Assembly: GCF_003243465.1 (NCBI RefSeq)
Contig: NZ_QFQZ01000003.1
Coordinates: forward strand, 60,028 to 124,027
Reading direction: 5' to 3'
Source of the DNA: Caulobacter segnis
Lineage (GTDB): Bacteria; Pseudomonadota; Alphaproteobacteria; Caulobacterales; Caulobacteraceae
Length of the DNA: 64,000 nucleotides
A program made the position numbers and the translations under genes. Below the pieces are notes generated by a model. That model was not told where the DNA came from, ran no database searches, and saw nothing but the letters and a program-made list of their open reading frames with translations. Of the stretch, positions 48,690 to 56,710 are shown piece by piece; within the stretch, counting starts at the first letter, position 1, and each line of letters begins with the position of its first letter.

Positions 48690-50761
48690 GGCTGCGCCGC
48701 CACCGTGTCGGCTGACGCCACCGAGGCGCTGTAGCTATAGCCGCCGCGCTTCAGGTCGCTGGACAGCGTCAGCGGCGTGACGCCGCCGTTCAGCCGCGCA
48801 CGATAGACCATGGTCGTCTCCAGGGTGCGCATCACGTAGTTGCGGGTCTCGGAGAACGGGATGCACTCGATGAAGTCGAGCGGGTCGGTGGTCGCGCCGC
48901 GCGGGTCGCCGCACTGGCTGACCCAGCGGGCGGGGCGGCCGGGGCCGGCGTTGTAGGCGGCCGCGGCCATGATGTACGAGCCGCTGAAGTTGTTGACCAT
49001 CTGGCCCAGGTACACCGAGCCCAGGCGCATGTTGTAGGACGCGTCCGACAGGCGATCGACCGAGTGGTCCTCGCCCAGCTTGCGGGCCACCAGCGAGGCC
49101 GTGGCCGGCATCAGCTGCATCATGCCGCGCGCCCCGACGCCGGAGCGGGCCTCGGGGTCGAAGTTACTTTCCTGGCGCGAGATCGAATAGACGAACGCCG
49201 TCTCGACCGCGCCCGCCACCGGCGTGAAGTGGTGGTCCAGCAGCGGATAGCCGCGCTCGGGCAGGATGATGCCGCGCTGGGCGGCGGCGCGGACGGCGCG
49301 CATGGCCAGATCCTGGTCGCCATAGCCGCGCGCCATGTCGACCAGCAGGGCCGTCTCCTGGGCGTTCGGCAGGACGTCGTCGATATAGAGCATCAGGCTG
49401 CGGAACTGGTCGCGCGCGCCGATGTCGGCCAGGATCCGCGCCGCCCGGACCGTCTCGCGGCTGTAGAAGCGGGCGCGGTCGGCGGCCGTGATCGTGGGAT
49501 CGCCCTCGAGCCGCAGCTCCCGCAGGCCCGCCTTCTCGGCCGCCAGCTGGCCGTAGAAGGTGGTGATGTAGCGCGAGCCCTCGAAGTAGAAGGCCTGGGC
49601 GGCGATCGGGTCGCCTTGCGCCTCGGCGGCGCGGCCTTGCCAGTAGAGGGCGCGGCCCTTCGTGATCGGCGAGGCGCCGACGGCGGCGATCTGGGCAAAG
49701 TGGGCGGCCGCCGCGTCGGGATTGCGCAGGCGCGAGAGGGCGATCCAGCCGGCGAAGAACTCCGACTCGGCGATCTCGGTCGGCGTCAGGGCGCGGGTGT
49801 TGCTGGCGGCGGCGTAGGCGCCGAGGTTGTCGCCGGCCTGGAGCGCGGCCACGACCAGCTGCTTGCGCTCCTTCCAGATGGTGGTCGAGGCTTCCTCGGT
49901 CGGCGGGGCCGGGAAGTTGGCCACCATCGGCAGGGCCAGGGTCTCCATGCCCTTGCGGCGCAGATAGGCGGCGCGCTCGAAGACGACTCCGGGCGCCTCC
50001 TGCAGGTCGGGCGTCAGGCCGTTGTAAAGGTCATTGGCGTTGGCCGCGTTCTGCCGATAGGCCATGCGCGTGCGCGCCGCCGCCTGTTGGGTGTCGGAGA
50101 GCATGGCGACGATGTCGCGCGCGGCGGGGCCTTGCTGGCCGTAGAGAAGGATGTCGGCGCGGCGGACATAGTCGTCCGGCGTCAGCATGGCGCCGAAGCG
50201 AGCGATCATCGCGCGCTGGGCGTCGGCTTCGAACACCTTGTCGCGGAAGGTGCGGCGGATCAGGTCCGTCGCCTCCTGCTGGCGGCCGGTGGCCTGGAGG
50301 GCGGAGGCCAGGGTCATGGCGCCCTCGGCCGTGATGGGCTGCGCGCCGCCGAACCAGGCGACGATGCGAGCTGGATCGAGGCCCGAGGTGGCGAGCGCCT
50401 TTTCAGTGGCGGTGTCGCGCCGCGCGCCGCGGGGCCAGCCGGCCAGTTCGCGGCGGGCCGAGTCGAGGTCGTAGAAGCCCAGCGCCTCGGCGTTGCTGTC
50501 GACCAGCGCCCACAGGGCGATCTTGCGGGCGACGGGATCGTTCAGGCCGGCCATGGCCGCGCGCGCGCCGGAGACGTCGCCGCGCTTGGCGGCGGCCAGC
50601 GCGGCGCGAAGCGTCGATGCGTCGGTGTCCGACACCGAGGCCGCGCCGGCGCTGATCGACGAGCTGACGAGGTCGGGCGCGGCGGTCTGGGCGTCGGCCA
50701 CCCCGCACACGGCGACGATGCAGGCTCCCCCGAGCATGATGCGGCGCAGAACTGAAGCCAA
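48686..50761 (-). CDS. Soluble lytic murein transglycosylase
   Basis: The protein has 691 residues, with a signal peptide (IMLGGACIVAVCGVADAQTAA) and a long alpha-helical TPR-like arm (about 45-500). The SLT catalytic domain has FVYSISRQESNFDPEARSG (catalytic Glu in the RQESNF segment), GARGMMQLMPATA and YIMAAAAYNAGPGR. It cleaves the glycan strands of peptidoglycan, making 1,6-anhydroMurNAc ends, in the periplasm. The start is a TTG at 50761 with AGGAG seven bases before; the in-frame ATG at 50737 lacks a ribosome site. Confidence 0.92.
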   Translation of the reverse strand: MASVLRRIMLGGACIVAVCGVADAQTAAPDLVSSSISAGAASVSDTDASTLRAALAAAKRGDVSGARAAMAGLNDPVARKIALWALVDSNAEALGFYDLDSARRELAGWPRGARRDTATEKALATSGLDPARIVAWFGGAQPITAEGAMTLASALQATGRQQEATDLIRRTFRDKVFEADAQRAMIARFGAMLTPDDYVRRADILLYGQQGPAARDIVAMLSDTQQAAARTRMAYRQNAANANDLYNGLTPDLQEAPGVVFERAAYLRRKGMETLALPMVANFPAPPTEEASTTIWKERKQLVVAALQAGDNLGAYAAASNTRALTPTEIAESEFFAGWIALSRLRNPDAAAAHFAQIAAVGASPITKGRALYWQGRAAEAQGDPIAAQAFYFEGSRYITTFYGQLAAEKAGLRELRLEGDPTITAADRARFYSRETVRAARILADIGARDQFRSLMLYIDDVLPNAQETALLVDMARGYGDQDLAMRAVRAAAQRGIILPERGYPLLDHHFTPVAGAVETAFVYSISRQESNFDPEARSGVGARGMMQLMPATASLVARKLGEDHSVDRLSDASYNMRLGSVYLGQMVNNFSGSYIMAAAAYNAGPGRPARWVSQCGDPRGATTDPLDFIECIPFSETRNYVMRTLETTMVYRARLNGGVTPLTLSSDLKRGGYSYSASVASADTVAAQP

Positions 50762-51046
50762 AACGCACTCCTAAGCCAGGCCCTGATCCAGAGCCTTCGA
50801 GCCCTTCGCCGGCCGCTAAGCGCCAGTGAAAGAGCCGTCCTCGAATCGTAAATCAGGGTCTGAAACCATATCAGGCCGGATTATGTTTAAACGAGGGTTG
50901 GCGGGACTTGACCCGAGAGCCTCATCCTATCAAACCGCTCCAGCCTTGACGCCCCGGTTGCGGGACGGCGAGGCAGCGACATATTGTCCGCCACCCTCGT
51001 CCTGCCGCAACCGACGCGGCGCCATCCTCACGGCAATTTGCAAGTC

Positions 51047-51928
51047 ATGGTCCATTCCCCGTTCAAGGGCGTCATTCCGGCCCTCGTCACGCCGTTCAAG
51101 GACGGGGAGGTCGATGAGAAAGCGTTCGTGGCCCTGGTCGAGCGCCAGATCGCGGGCGGGGTCCACGGCCTGGTGCCGGTCGGCACCACGGGCGAGACCT
51201 CGACCCTGTCGCACAAGGAGCACCGCCGCGTCGTCGAGCTGTGCGTGAAGACCGCCGCCGGCCGGGTGCCGGTGATCGCCGGCGCCGGCAGCAATTCGAC
51301 CGACGAAGCCATCGAACTGGCCCAGCACGCCAAGGCGATCGGGGCGGACGCCTGCCTGGTGGTGACCCCGTACTACAATCGTCCGAGCCAGGAAGGCCTC
51401 TATCGCCACTACGAGGCGCTCAACAACGCCGTGCAGCTGCCGATCTTCGTCTACAACGTGCCGGGCCGCACGGGCGTCGACATCAGCAACGAGACGCTGG
51501 AGCGCCTGTCGAAGCTGCCGAACATCGTCGGTATCAAGGACGCCACCGGCGACCTGACCCGGATCAGCTTCCAGCGCCTGATGTGCGGCGAGGACTGGGT
51601 CATGCTGTCGGGCGATGATCCGACCGCGCTGGGCTACATGGCGCACGGCGGCCACGGCGTGATCTCGGTCACCGCCAATGTCGCGCCGGACGCCTGCGCG
51701 GCCTTCATGAACGCCTGCATGCAGGGCCAGTGGGAGACGGGCCTCTACTGGCAGGACCGCCTGGTGCGCCTGCACAAGGCGCTGTTCCTGGATTCCTCGC
51801 CGGCCCCGACCAAGTTCGCCCTGTCGCACCTGGGTCTGTGCACGGAAGACGTCCGTCTGCCGATCACGGCCTGCGCCGAGGCTGTGCGTTCGGCGATCCT
51901 GGACGCGATGCGCGAGGCTGGTCTCTGA
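51047..51928 (+). CDS. dapA: 4-hydroxy-tetrahydrodipicolinate synthase
   Basis: This is a 293-residue DapA TIM-barrel with GVIPALVTPFKDGEVDEKA, VPVGTTGETSTLSHKEH (Thr pair), VVTPYYNRPSQEGLYRHY (catalytic Tyr), the Schiff-base lysine in VGIKDATGDL, and SGDDPTAL. It condenses pyruvate with aspartate semialdehyde at the branch point to lysine and diaminopimelate for the cell wall. smpB starts two bases after its stop, so the pair is probably co-transcribed. Confidence 0.95.
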   Translation: MVHSPFKGVIPALVTPFKDGEVDEKAFVALVERQIAGGVHGLVPVGTTGETSTLSHKEHRRVVELCVKTAAGRVPVIAGAGSNSTDEAIELAQHAKAIGADACLVVTPYYNRPSQEGLYRHYEALNNAVQLPIFVYNVPGRTGVDISNETLERLSKLPNIVGIKDATGDLTRISFQRLMCGEDWVMLSGDDPTALGYMAHGGHGVISVTANVAPDACAAFMNACMQGQWETGLYWQDRLVRLHKALFLDSSPAPTKFALSHLGLCTEDVRLPITACAEAVRSAILDAMREAGL

Positions 51929-51930
51929 GC

Positions 51931-52389
51931 ATGGTCAAGCCGATCGCGGAAAATCGGCGCGCGCGCTACGACTACTTCATCGAAAAGACGTTCGAGGCGG
52001 GCATCATGCTGACCGGCACCGAGGTGAAGAGCCTGCGGACCGGGCGGGCGAACATCGCCGAGTCCTACGCTTCGGTGGAAGGACGCGAGATCGTGCTGAT
52101 CAACGCCGACATCCCGCCCTACGGCCACGCCAACCGCTTCAACCACGAGCCGCGCCGCCACCGGAAGCTGCTGCTGCATCGCAAGCAGATCGACAAGCTG
52201 ATTGGCGCGGTGCAGCGCGAAGGCCGCACGCTGATCCCGATCAAGCTCTATTGGAACGACAAGGGGCTGGCCAAGCTCGAGGTGGGCCTGGCCAAGGGCA
52301 AGAAGCTGCACGACAAGCGCGAGACCGAGGCCAATCGCGATTGGCAACGCGACAAGGCGCGCCTGATGAAGGGCGATCGCGGCGACTAA
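51931..52389 (+). CDS. smpB: SmpB, tmRNA-binding protein
   Basis: This 152-residue SmpB has the family hallmarks NRRARYDYFIEKTFEAGIML, GTEVKSLRTGRANI, YASVEGREIVLINADIPPY and a basic C-terminal tail (KKLHDKRETEANRDWQRDKA), which inserts in the empty decoding centre. It delivers tmRNA to ribosomes stalled on broken messages. It follows dapA by two bases. The tmRNA gene itself is not seen in the window. The alternative rescue factor arfB lies ten kilobases away. Confidence 0.95.
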   Translation: MVKPIAENRRARYDYFIEKTFEAGIMLTGTEVKSLRTGRANIAESYASVEGREIVLINADIPPYGHANRFNHEPRRHRKLLLHRKQIDKLIGAVQREGRTLIPIKLYWNDKGLAKLEVGLAKGKKLHDKRETEANRDWQRDKARLMKGDRGD

Positions 52390-52423
52390 GGTCTCGCCCG
52401 TGGGCCCGAAAGCGCTGTTCTGC

Positions 52424-52540
52424 TCAGGCCAGCCCGAACATCATCAGGAACCCCAAGGTCAAGCCCAGGCAAAAGCCAGCGACGCTGGCGAAAAGATACC
52501 GGCGGACATCCCCACGGACGTCGGTTCTCGTCTGAGCCAT
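52424..52540 (-). CDS. Candidate 38-residue single-pass membrane protein
   Basis: The minus-strand frame starts at an ATG and ends at a TGA before reaching smpB. It codes MAQTRTDVRGDVRRYLFASV followed by AGFCLGLTLGFLMMFGLA. The first fifteen residues are polar and basic, and the last twenty-three form one hydrophobic helix, ending right after it. This is a typical small bacterial membrane-protein layout. A GGAG lies about eleven bases before the ATG. It sits in the otherwise empty region between smpB and the DUF2891 gene. Too short for confident homology, it could also be chance. Confidence 0.45.
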   Translation of the reverse strand: MAQTRTDVRGDVRRYLFASVAGFCLGLTLGFLMMFGLA

Positions 52541-52774
52541 CTGAAGTTTCGCTCCACGCACGCTATCTGGGACGTCACGAATCAATCCCTGATTCAGTCG
52601 TAGCGTTAATTGCGCCGGAACAAGGTCGTCGAATCCGCGGCCGCGACAATTGTTCGCGGCTCGCGGGCCGCAAAGGCTGATTTCGCAGCAGCCTTGATCC
52701 GGCTGGTGCTGGCGAACACTGACTTACCCGCGGTGATCAAATGATCGCCAAGTCACAAATACTGCGGTTATCTG

Positions 52775-53770
52775 TCATCCGTTCTCCATGGCCAGCAGGG
52801 CGAACGTGGCAAGCCAATGTTCGCCCATATAGTCGCCGGATATATGCGGGATCGCCGCCGCCAGGTGATTCACCGCGGCGTTGATCGCATGAGGTTTCGC
52901 GGGGTCGGCTTCAGACATTGCGCCGGCCAGGGTCCGCCAACACCAGGCGCGCGACAGGTTGAGGCCGTCGAGATGGGCGATCTTGCCGTCGGTGCGGTCG
53001 CTGACCCGCGCGGGCGTGAACAGCGTCGCCGGCTGCTTGCGGCCAAGGTCGGGCAGGAAGCGCGGAAACCACAGCTCGAAGCTCTCCCGGGGCAGCAGCC
53101 GGCGCATGGCTTCGGCCTCGATAAGGGCGGGCGACAGGAAATCGTCGCCGGACGGCTCCCAGGCCTGGCAGGCCGCGTCCTGGCCGTACCAGACGAGCGC
53201 GCGGTTGAGCAGCAGCTCGCGCAGGGCCGGGTCCGCGGTCATGTCCGCGTATTCGCTGGCGAGGATCAGCGCGAAGGCGGTGTTGGCGTGGGACCCCGAG
53301 CGGATCGGATAGTCCGCCTGCGGAAGGAAGTCTTCGAGACGCCGGGCGAAGGCGGCGGCCAGGGGCGCATGGATGCTCGCCCACGGCCGCTCGTGGCGCA
53401 GCAGCTCGGCCTGTAGCATCAGGCTCCACGCCCAGCCGTAAGGGCGTTCGAAGGTGCGGCTCTCGGGGCGGTCCAGATAGGCCGTCTCGCCGGCGACCTT
53501 CCGCGCCGTGAAGCTGTCGTCGAACAGCGCGGCGATGGCCGGCGCCTCCGGCATGTCGGGGCGCAGTCGCAGCAGGGTCGCCAGCAGCCAGTAGCCGTGC
53601 ACGCAGGAGTGCCAGTCGAAGCTTCCGAAGAAGATCGGATGCAGGTCCCGCGGCGAGCGCAGGTGTTCCGGGCCGGCGACGACGTGGTCGGGATGGTTCG
53701 GATACTCGCGGGTCAGGTGCCCCAGCGCGATCCTCGCAAATCGTGAAGCGGTCGAACGAGCCAGAGTCAT
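52775..53770 (-). CDS. DUF2891 protein
   Basis: This 331-residue soluble protein matches the DUF2891 family: HPIFFGSFDWHSCVHGYWLL, ERPYGWAWSLMLQAEL, RSGSHANTAFALILASEYAD, and C-terminal GLNLSRAWCWRTLAGAM and YMGEHWLATFALLAMENG. The fold is an alpha/alpha-toroid with conserved His and Trp pockets, as in some glycosidase-like enzymes. Its function is unknown. It is transcribed alone. Confidence 0.88.
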   Translation of the reverse strand: MTLARSTASRFARIALGHLTREYPNHPDHVVAGPEHLRSPRDLHPIFFGSFDWHSCVHGYWLLATLLRLRPDMPEAPAIAALFDDSFTARKVAGETAYLDRPESRTFERPYGWAWSLMLQAELLRHERPWASIHAPLAAAFARRLEDFLPQADYPIRSGSHANTAFALILASEYADMTADPALRELLLNRALVWYGQDAACQAWEPSGDDFLSPALIEAEAMRRLLPRESFELWFPRFLPDLGRKQPATLFTPARVSDRTDGKIAHLDGLNLSRAWCWRTLAGAMSEADPAKPHAINAAVNHLAAAIPHISGDYMGEHWLATFALLAMENG

Positions 53771-53904
53771 GACAGGCGGGCGAGGGCGATCATCGGGCTC
53801 ATCAACGTCAGGCGGAGGCGGCGCGCAAGTCCCGGCCGCCTCTTGACGCGTCGGCGCCCTGGCGCGAGGCTCAACTCAACAATGATAACTTACGGGAGGC
53901 TCCC

Positions 53905-54678
53905 ATGGCCGACGGCTCTCTGCCGATTACATCCCTGAAGGGCAAGGTCAGCGACGCCGAGTGGCAGGCGCGCGTGGACCTGGCGGCGCTTTACCGCCTA
54001 GTGGCCCTGCACGGGTGGGACGACATGATCTTCACCCACATCTCGGCCCGCATCCCGGGACCCGAGCACCACTTCCTGATCAATCCCTACGGCATGTTCT
54101 TCGGCGAGATGACCGCCTCGTGCTTGGTGAAGGTCGATCTGGACGGCAATGTCGTCGACAAGACGCCGTACTTCATCAATCCCGCGGGCTTCACGATCCA
54201 CTCGGCGGTGCACGCCGCGCGCGAGGACGCCCATTTCGTGATGCACCTGCATTCGGACCAGGGCGTCGCGGTCTCCGCGCATCGCGAAGGCCTGCTTCCG
54301 CTGACGCAGCACGCGCTAATCGTCTTGCCTCAACTCGCCTATCACGATTATGAAGGTATTGCGCTCAACTTGGGCGAGCGGGAGCGGATCGTGTCCGACC
54401 TCGGCGACAAGAAGCTGATGATGCTGCGCAACCACGGCACCCTGTCCGTGGGCGGCAGCGCGGCTGAGTGCTGGTTGGGAATGTTCTTCCTGGAGCGAGC
54501 GTGCGCGCAGCAGGTGATGGCTCTTTCGGTCGGACGCGACAACGTCCTGCTCGCGCCGGAGACGGCGCAGGACGAGGTGCGTCGCCAGACCGGCATGGGC
54601 ATGGGGATGATCGGTGGGCTGGCCTGGCCGGGCTGCCTGCGACGGCTGGATCGCGAGCTGCCGGGCTACGCGGAGTAG
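53905..54678 (+). CDS. Class II aldolase/adducin-family protein
   Basis: This 257-residue protein of the class II aldolase fold has HGWDDMIFTHISARIPGPEHHF (first zinc-side histidines), VMHLHSDQGVAVSA (HLH metal motif) and MMLRNHGTLSVGGSAAECWL. The family includes fuculose-1-phosphate aldolase and adducin-like proteins without known enzymatic role. Exact substrate unknown. GGGAGG lies about six bases before the ATG at 53905. Confidence 0.87.
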   Translation: MADGSLPITSLKGKVSDAEWQARVDLAALYRLVALHGWDDMIFTHISARIPGPEHHFLINPYGMFFGEMTASCLVKVDLDGNVVDKTPYFINPAGFTIHSAVHAAREDAHFVMHLHSDQGVAVSAHREGLLPLTQHALIVLPQLAYHDYEGIALNLGERERIVSDLGDKKLMMLRNHGTLSVGGSAAECWLGMFFLERACAQQVMALSVGRDNVLLAPETAQDEVRRQTGMGMGMIGGLAWPGCLRRLDRELPGYAE

Positions 54679-54707
54679 ACACGTCTTCACGCGCGACCAA
54701 GGCCGCC

Positions 54708-55466
54708 GTGAGCCTGGCGCTCGCGGCGGCTTTTTCGTGGGCGAGCGCCGGCGCCGCGCTGGCCGGGGCCTGGCCGATGGAGCCTGGGCGCGGCCAGGCG
54801 ATCCTGAAGTACGAGCGCGCCACCGCCCATGAGGGTTACGACCCCGGCGCTGACCTCGTCGCGATCGATCCCCGGCGCGACGAGACCCTGTCGGTGTTCG
54901 TGGAGCAGGGCCTGACGCCGCGTCTCACCCTGCAGGGCAAGCTCGGCGTCACCCGCGGTCACGATCGATGGGTGTCGTACTCCGGGCGGGGACCGATCGA
55001 GGCCGGGTTTCGCTGGACCGCCGTGCGTGACAGCCGCTCAGCCCTTGCTGTCTATGTTGGCGTCGGCGAACCGGGCGTGGGCCGTAACGCCGGTTACGCC
55101 GCGCCTGGCAAGGGTAGCCTGGACCTCGAGGCGCGCGTTCTCTACGGCCGTTCGGCGACCTGGCGGGGGCGCGAAGTCTTCATCGATCTGGAGGCCGCAC
55201 GCCTCAGGCGCCGGGGTCTGGCGGACGAGACCCGGATCGACGCGACGCTCGGCTTCCGGCCGGTGAAATCCTGGCTGCTGCTGGCCCAGACCTATGCCGG
55301 CGAGGCCGATCGCGCGCCCGTCCATGCGCGCTGGGTCAAGAGCGAGGTCTCCGTGGTGCGCGCGTTCGACGCCTGGAGCGTCCAGGCCGGCTGGCGCGAT
55401 ACGATCTCGGGGCGGGAGACCGCCCGCGACCGCGGACCCGTCCTCGCCGTGTGGCGCCGCTTCTAG
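54708..55466 (+). CDS. Exported protein with outer-membrane beta-barrel features
   Basis: This protein of about 252 residues begins with a hydrophobic signal (SLALAAAFSWASAGAALAGA). It continues with alternating hydrophobic/polar strands (ALAVYVGVGEPGVGRN, GSLDLEARVLYG, SWLLLAQTYAGEADR, WSVQAGWRDTISGR) and ends in an aromatic residue (VLAVWRRF), the pattern of small outer-membrane barrels. I do not recognise the family. The GTG at 54708 is the only plausible start after the aldolase stop; AAGG lies six bases before it. It may be in an operon with the aldolase. Confidence 0.6.
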   Translation: MSLALAAAFSWASAGAALAGAWPMEPGRGQAILKYERATAHEGYDPGADLVAIDPRRDETLSVFVEQGLTPRLTLQGKLGVTRGHDRWVSYSGRGPIEAGFRWTAVRDSRSALAVYVGVGEPGVGRNAGYAAPGKGSLDLEARVLYGRSATWRGREVFIDLEAARLRRRGLADETRIDATLGFRPVKSWLLLAQTYAGEADRAPVHARWVKSEVSVVRAFDAWSVQAGWRDTISGRETARDRGPVLAVWRRF

Positions 55467-55582
55467 CCATATTTCAGCGCTGCAACAGTCCGTCATCCGC
55501 CTGTCACTGGACGCCGCTTTAGGCTGCGGTCATATCTCGCCGCACCTATAACTCCGCCGTTCTCGGCGCCCGGAGCCGTTCG

Positions 55583-56710
55583 TTGATCCGCAGGCACTTC
55601 TTCCTCGTCGTGGCCCTGGTCGCCGTTGTCCTGATGCTGGCCGTCGGTGGCGTGAAGCTCGCCCTGGGCTCCAAGGAGAAGCAGGGCGCGGGCGGCGGCG
55701 GACGCGCCACGAGCGTGACGCAGACGGTCGTGGGGCAGCGTCCGTTCACGGATCGCATCGAGGTGCTGGGCGCCGCCAAGGGCCGGCAATCGGTCACCAT
55801 CACGTCCAACACCGCGGAACTGATCACTGCCGTGCACTTCACGGACGGCCAGGCGGTGTCGCGCGGCCAGGTGCTGGTCGAGCTGAAGGCCGACCAGGAG
55901 GACGCGGGAATCGCCGAGGCGCGCGCCAACCTGGCCCAGGCCGAGCGCAACTATCAGCGCTGGAAGACCCTGGCCGACAAGGGCATCGCCCCGCGCGCCA
56001 CGGCCGAGCAGTATCTGGCCTCGCTGGAGACCGCCCGCGCCGCCGTGGGCTCGGCCCAGGCCCAGAAGCTGGATCGCGTGATTCGCGCCCCATTCTCGGG
56101 CCGCGTCGGCATTTCGGACATCGCGCCGGGCGCGCTGATCAGTCCGGGTACGGCGATCGTCAGCCTGGACGACGTTTCGGTCATTCGCGTCGACTTCTCG
56201 GTTCCGGATCGCTACCTGCAGACCCTGCGCGTCGGCCTGCCGATCACCGCGCGGCCCGACGCTTTGGCCGGCGAGGTCTTCCAGGGGCGCATCGCCCAGA
56301 TCGACACCCGCATCGACCCGGCCACCCGCGCCATCAAGGCGCGCGCCGAGTTCCCGAACGCCAACGGCCGGCTGCTGCCGGGCATGCTGGTCAAGGTGGC
56401 GATCGACCAGGGCGTGCGCACCGCCGTCGCCGTGCCCGAAGCCGCCGTGCAGTTCGAAGGAACCCAGGCCTCGGTCTATCGCATCGCCAAGGGCCCCAAG
56501 GGCATGGTCGCCCGCCGCACCGACGTCGACACCGGCATCATCCAGGACGGGTTCGTCGAGATTCGCGCGGGCCTGAAGGCCGGCGACAAGATCGTCGGCG
56601 ATGGCCTGAACCGCGTCCAGGACGGCGCGGCGATCGGTGGCGGCAAGAAGCCCGGCGGCGCCGACAAGGGCGGCGAGAACAAGGGCGGCGCTGACCGCAA
56701 GGCCGGCTGA
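55583..56710 (+). CDS. RND efflux periplasmic adaptor (membrane fusion protein)
   Basis: This 375-residue HlyD/AcrA-family adaptor has an N-terminal membrane anchor (HFFLVVALVAVVLMLAVGGV), a split lipoyl domain (SNTAELITAVHFTDGQAVSRG and APFSGRVGISDIAPGALISPG), a helical hairpin between them (RANLAQAERNYQRWKTLADK), beta-barrel and membrane-proximal domains, and a Lys/Gly-rich tail of about 25 residues. TTG start at 55583 with GGAG eight bases before. It links the RND permease downstream to an outer-membrane channel, which is not encoded here. Confidence 0.9.
   Translation: MIRRHFFLVVALVAVVLMLAVGGVKLALGSKEKQGAGGGGRATSVTQTVVGQRPFTDRIEVLGAAKGRQSVTITSNTAELITAVHFTDGQAVSRGQVLVELKADQEDAGIAEARANLAQAERNYQRWKTLADKGIAPRATAEQYLASLETARAAVGSAQAQKLDRVIRAPFSGRVGISDIAPGALISPGTAIVSLDDVSVIRVDFSVPDRYLQTLRVGLPITARPDALAGEVFQGRIAQIDTRIDPATRAIKARAEFPNANGRLLPGMLVKVAIDQGVRTAVAVPEAAVQFEGTQASVYRIAKGPKGMVARRTDVDTGIIQDGFVEIRAGLKAGDKIVGDGLNRVQDGAAIGGGKKPGGADKGGENKGGADRKAG

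Noticed and set aside
52400..52603. Plus-strand open frame of 67 residues downstream of smpB
   Set aside because: Low-complexity translation and poor start; the minus-strand membrane protein in the same place is a better candidate.
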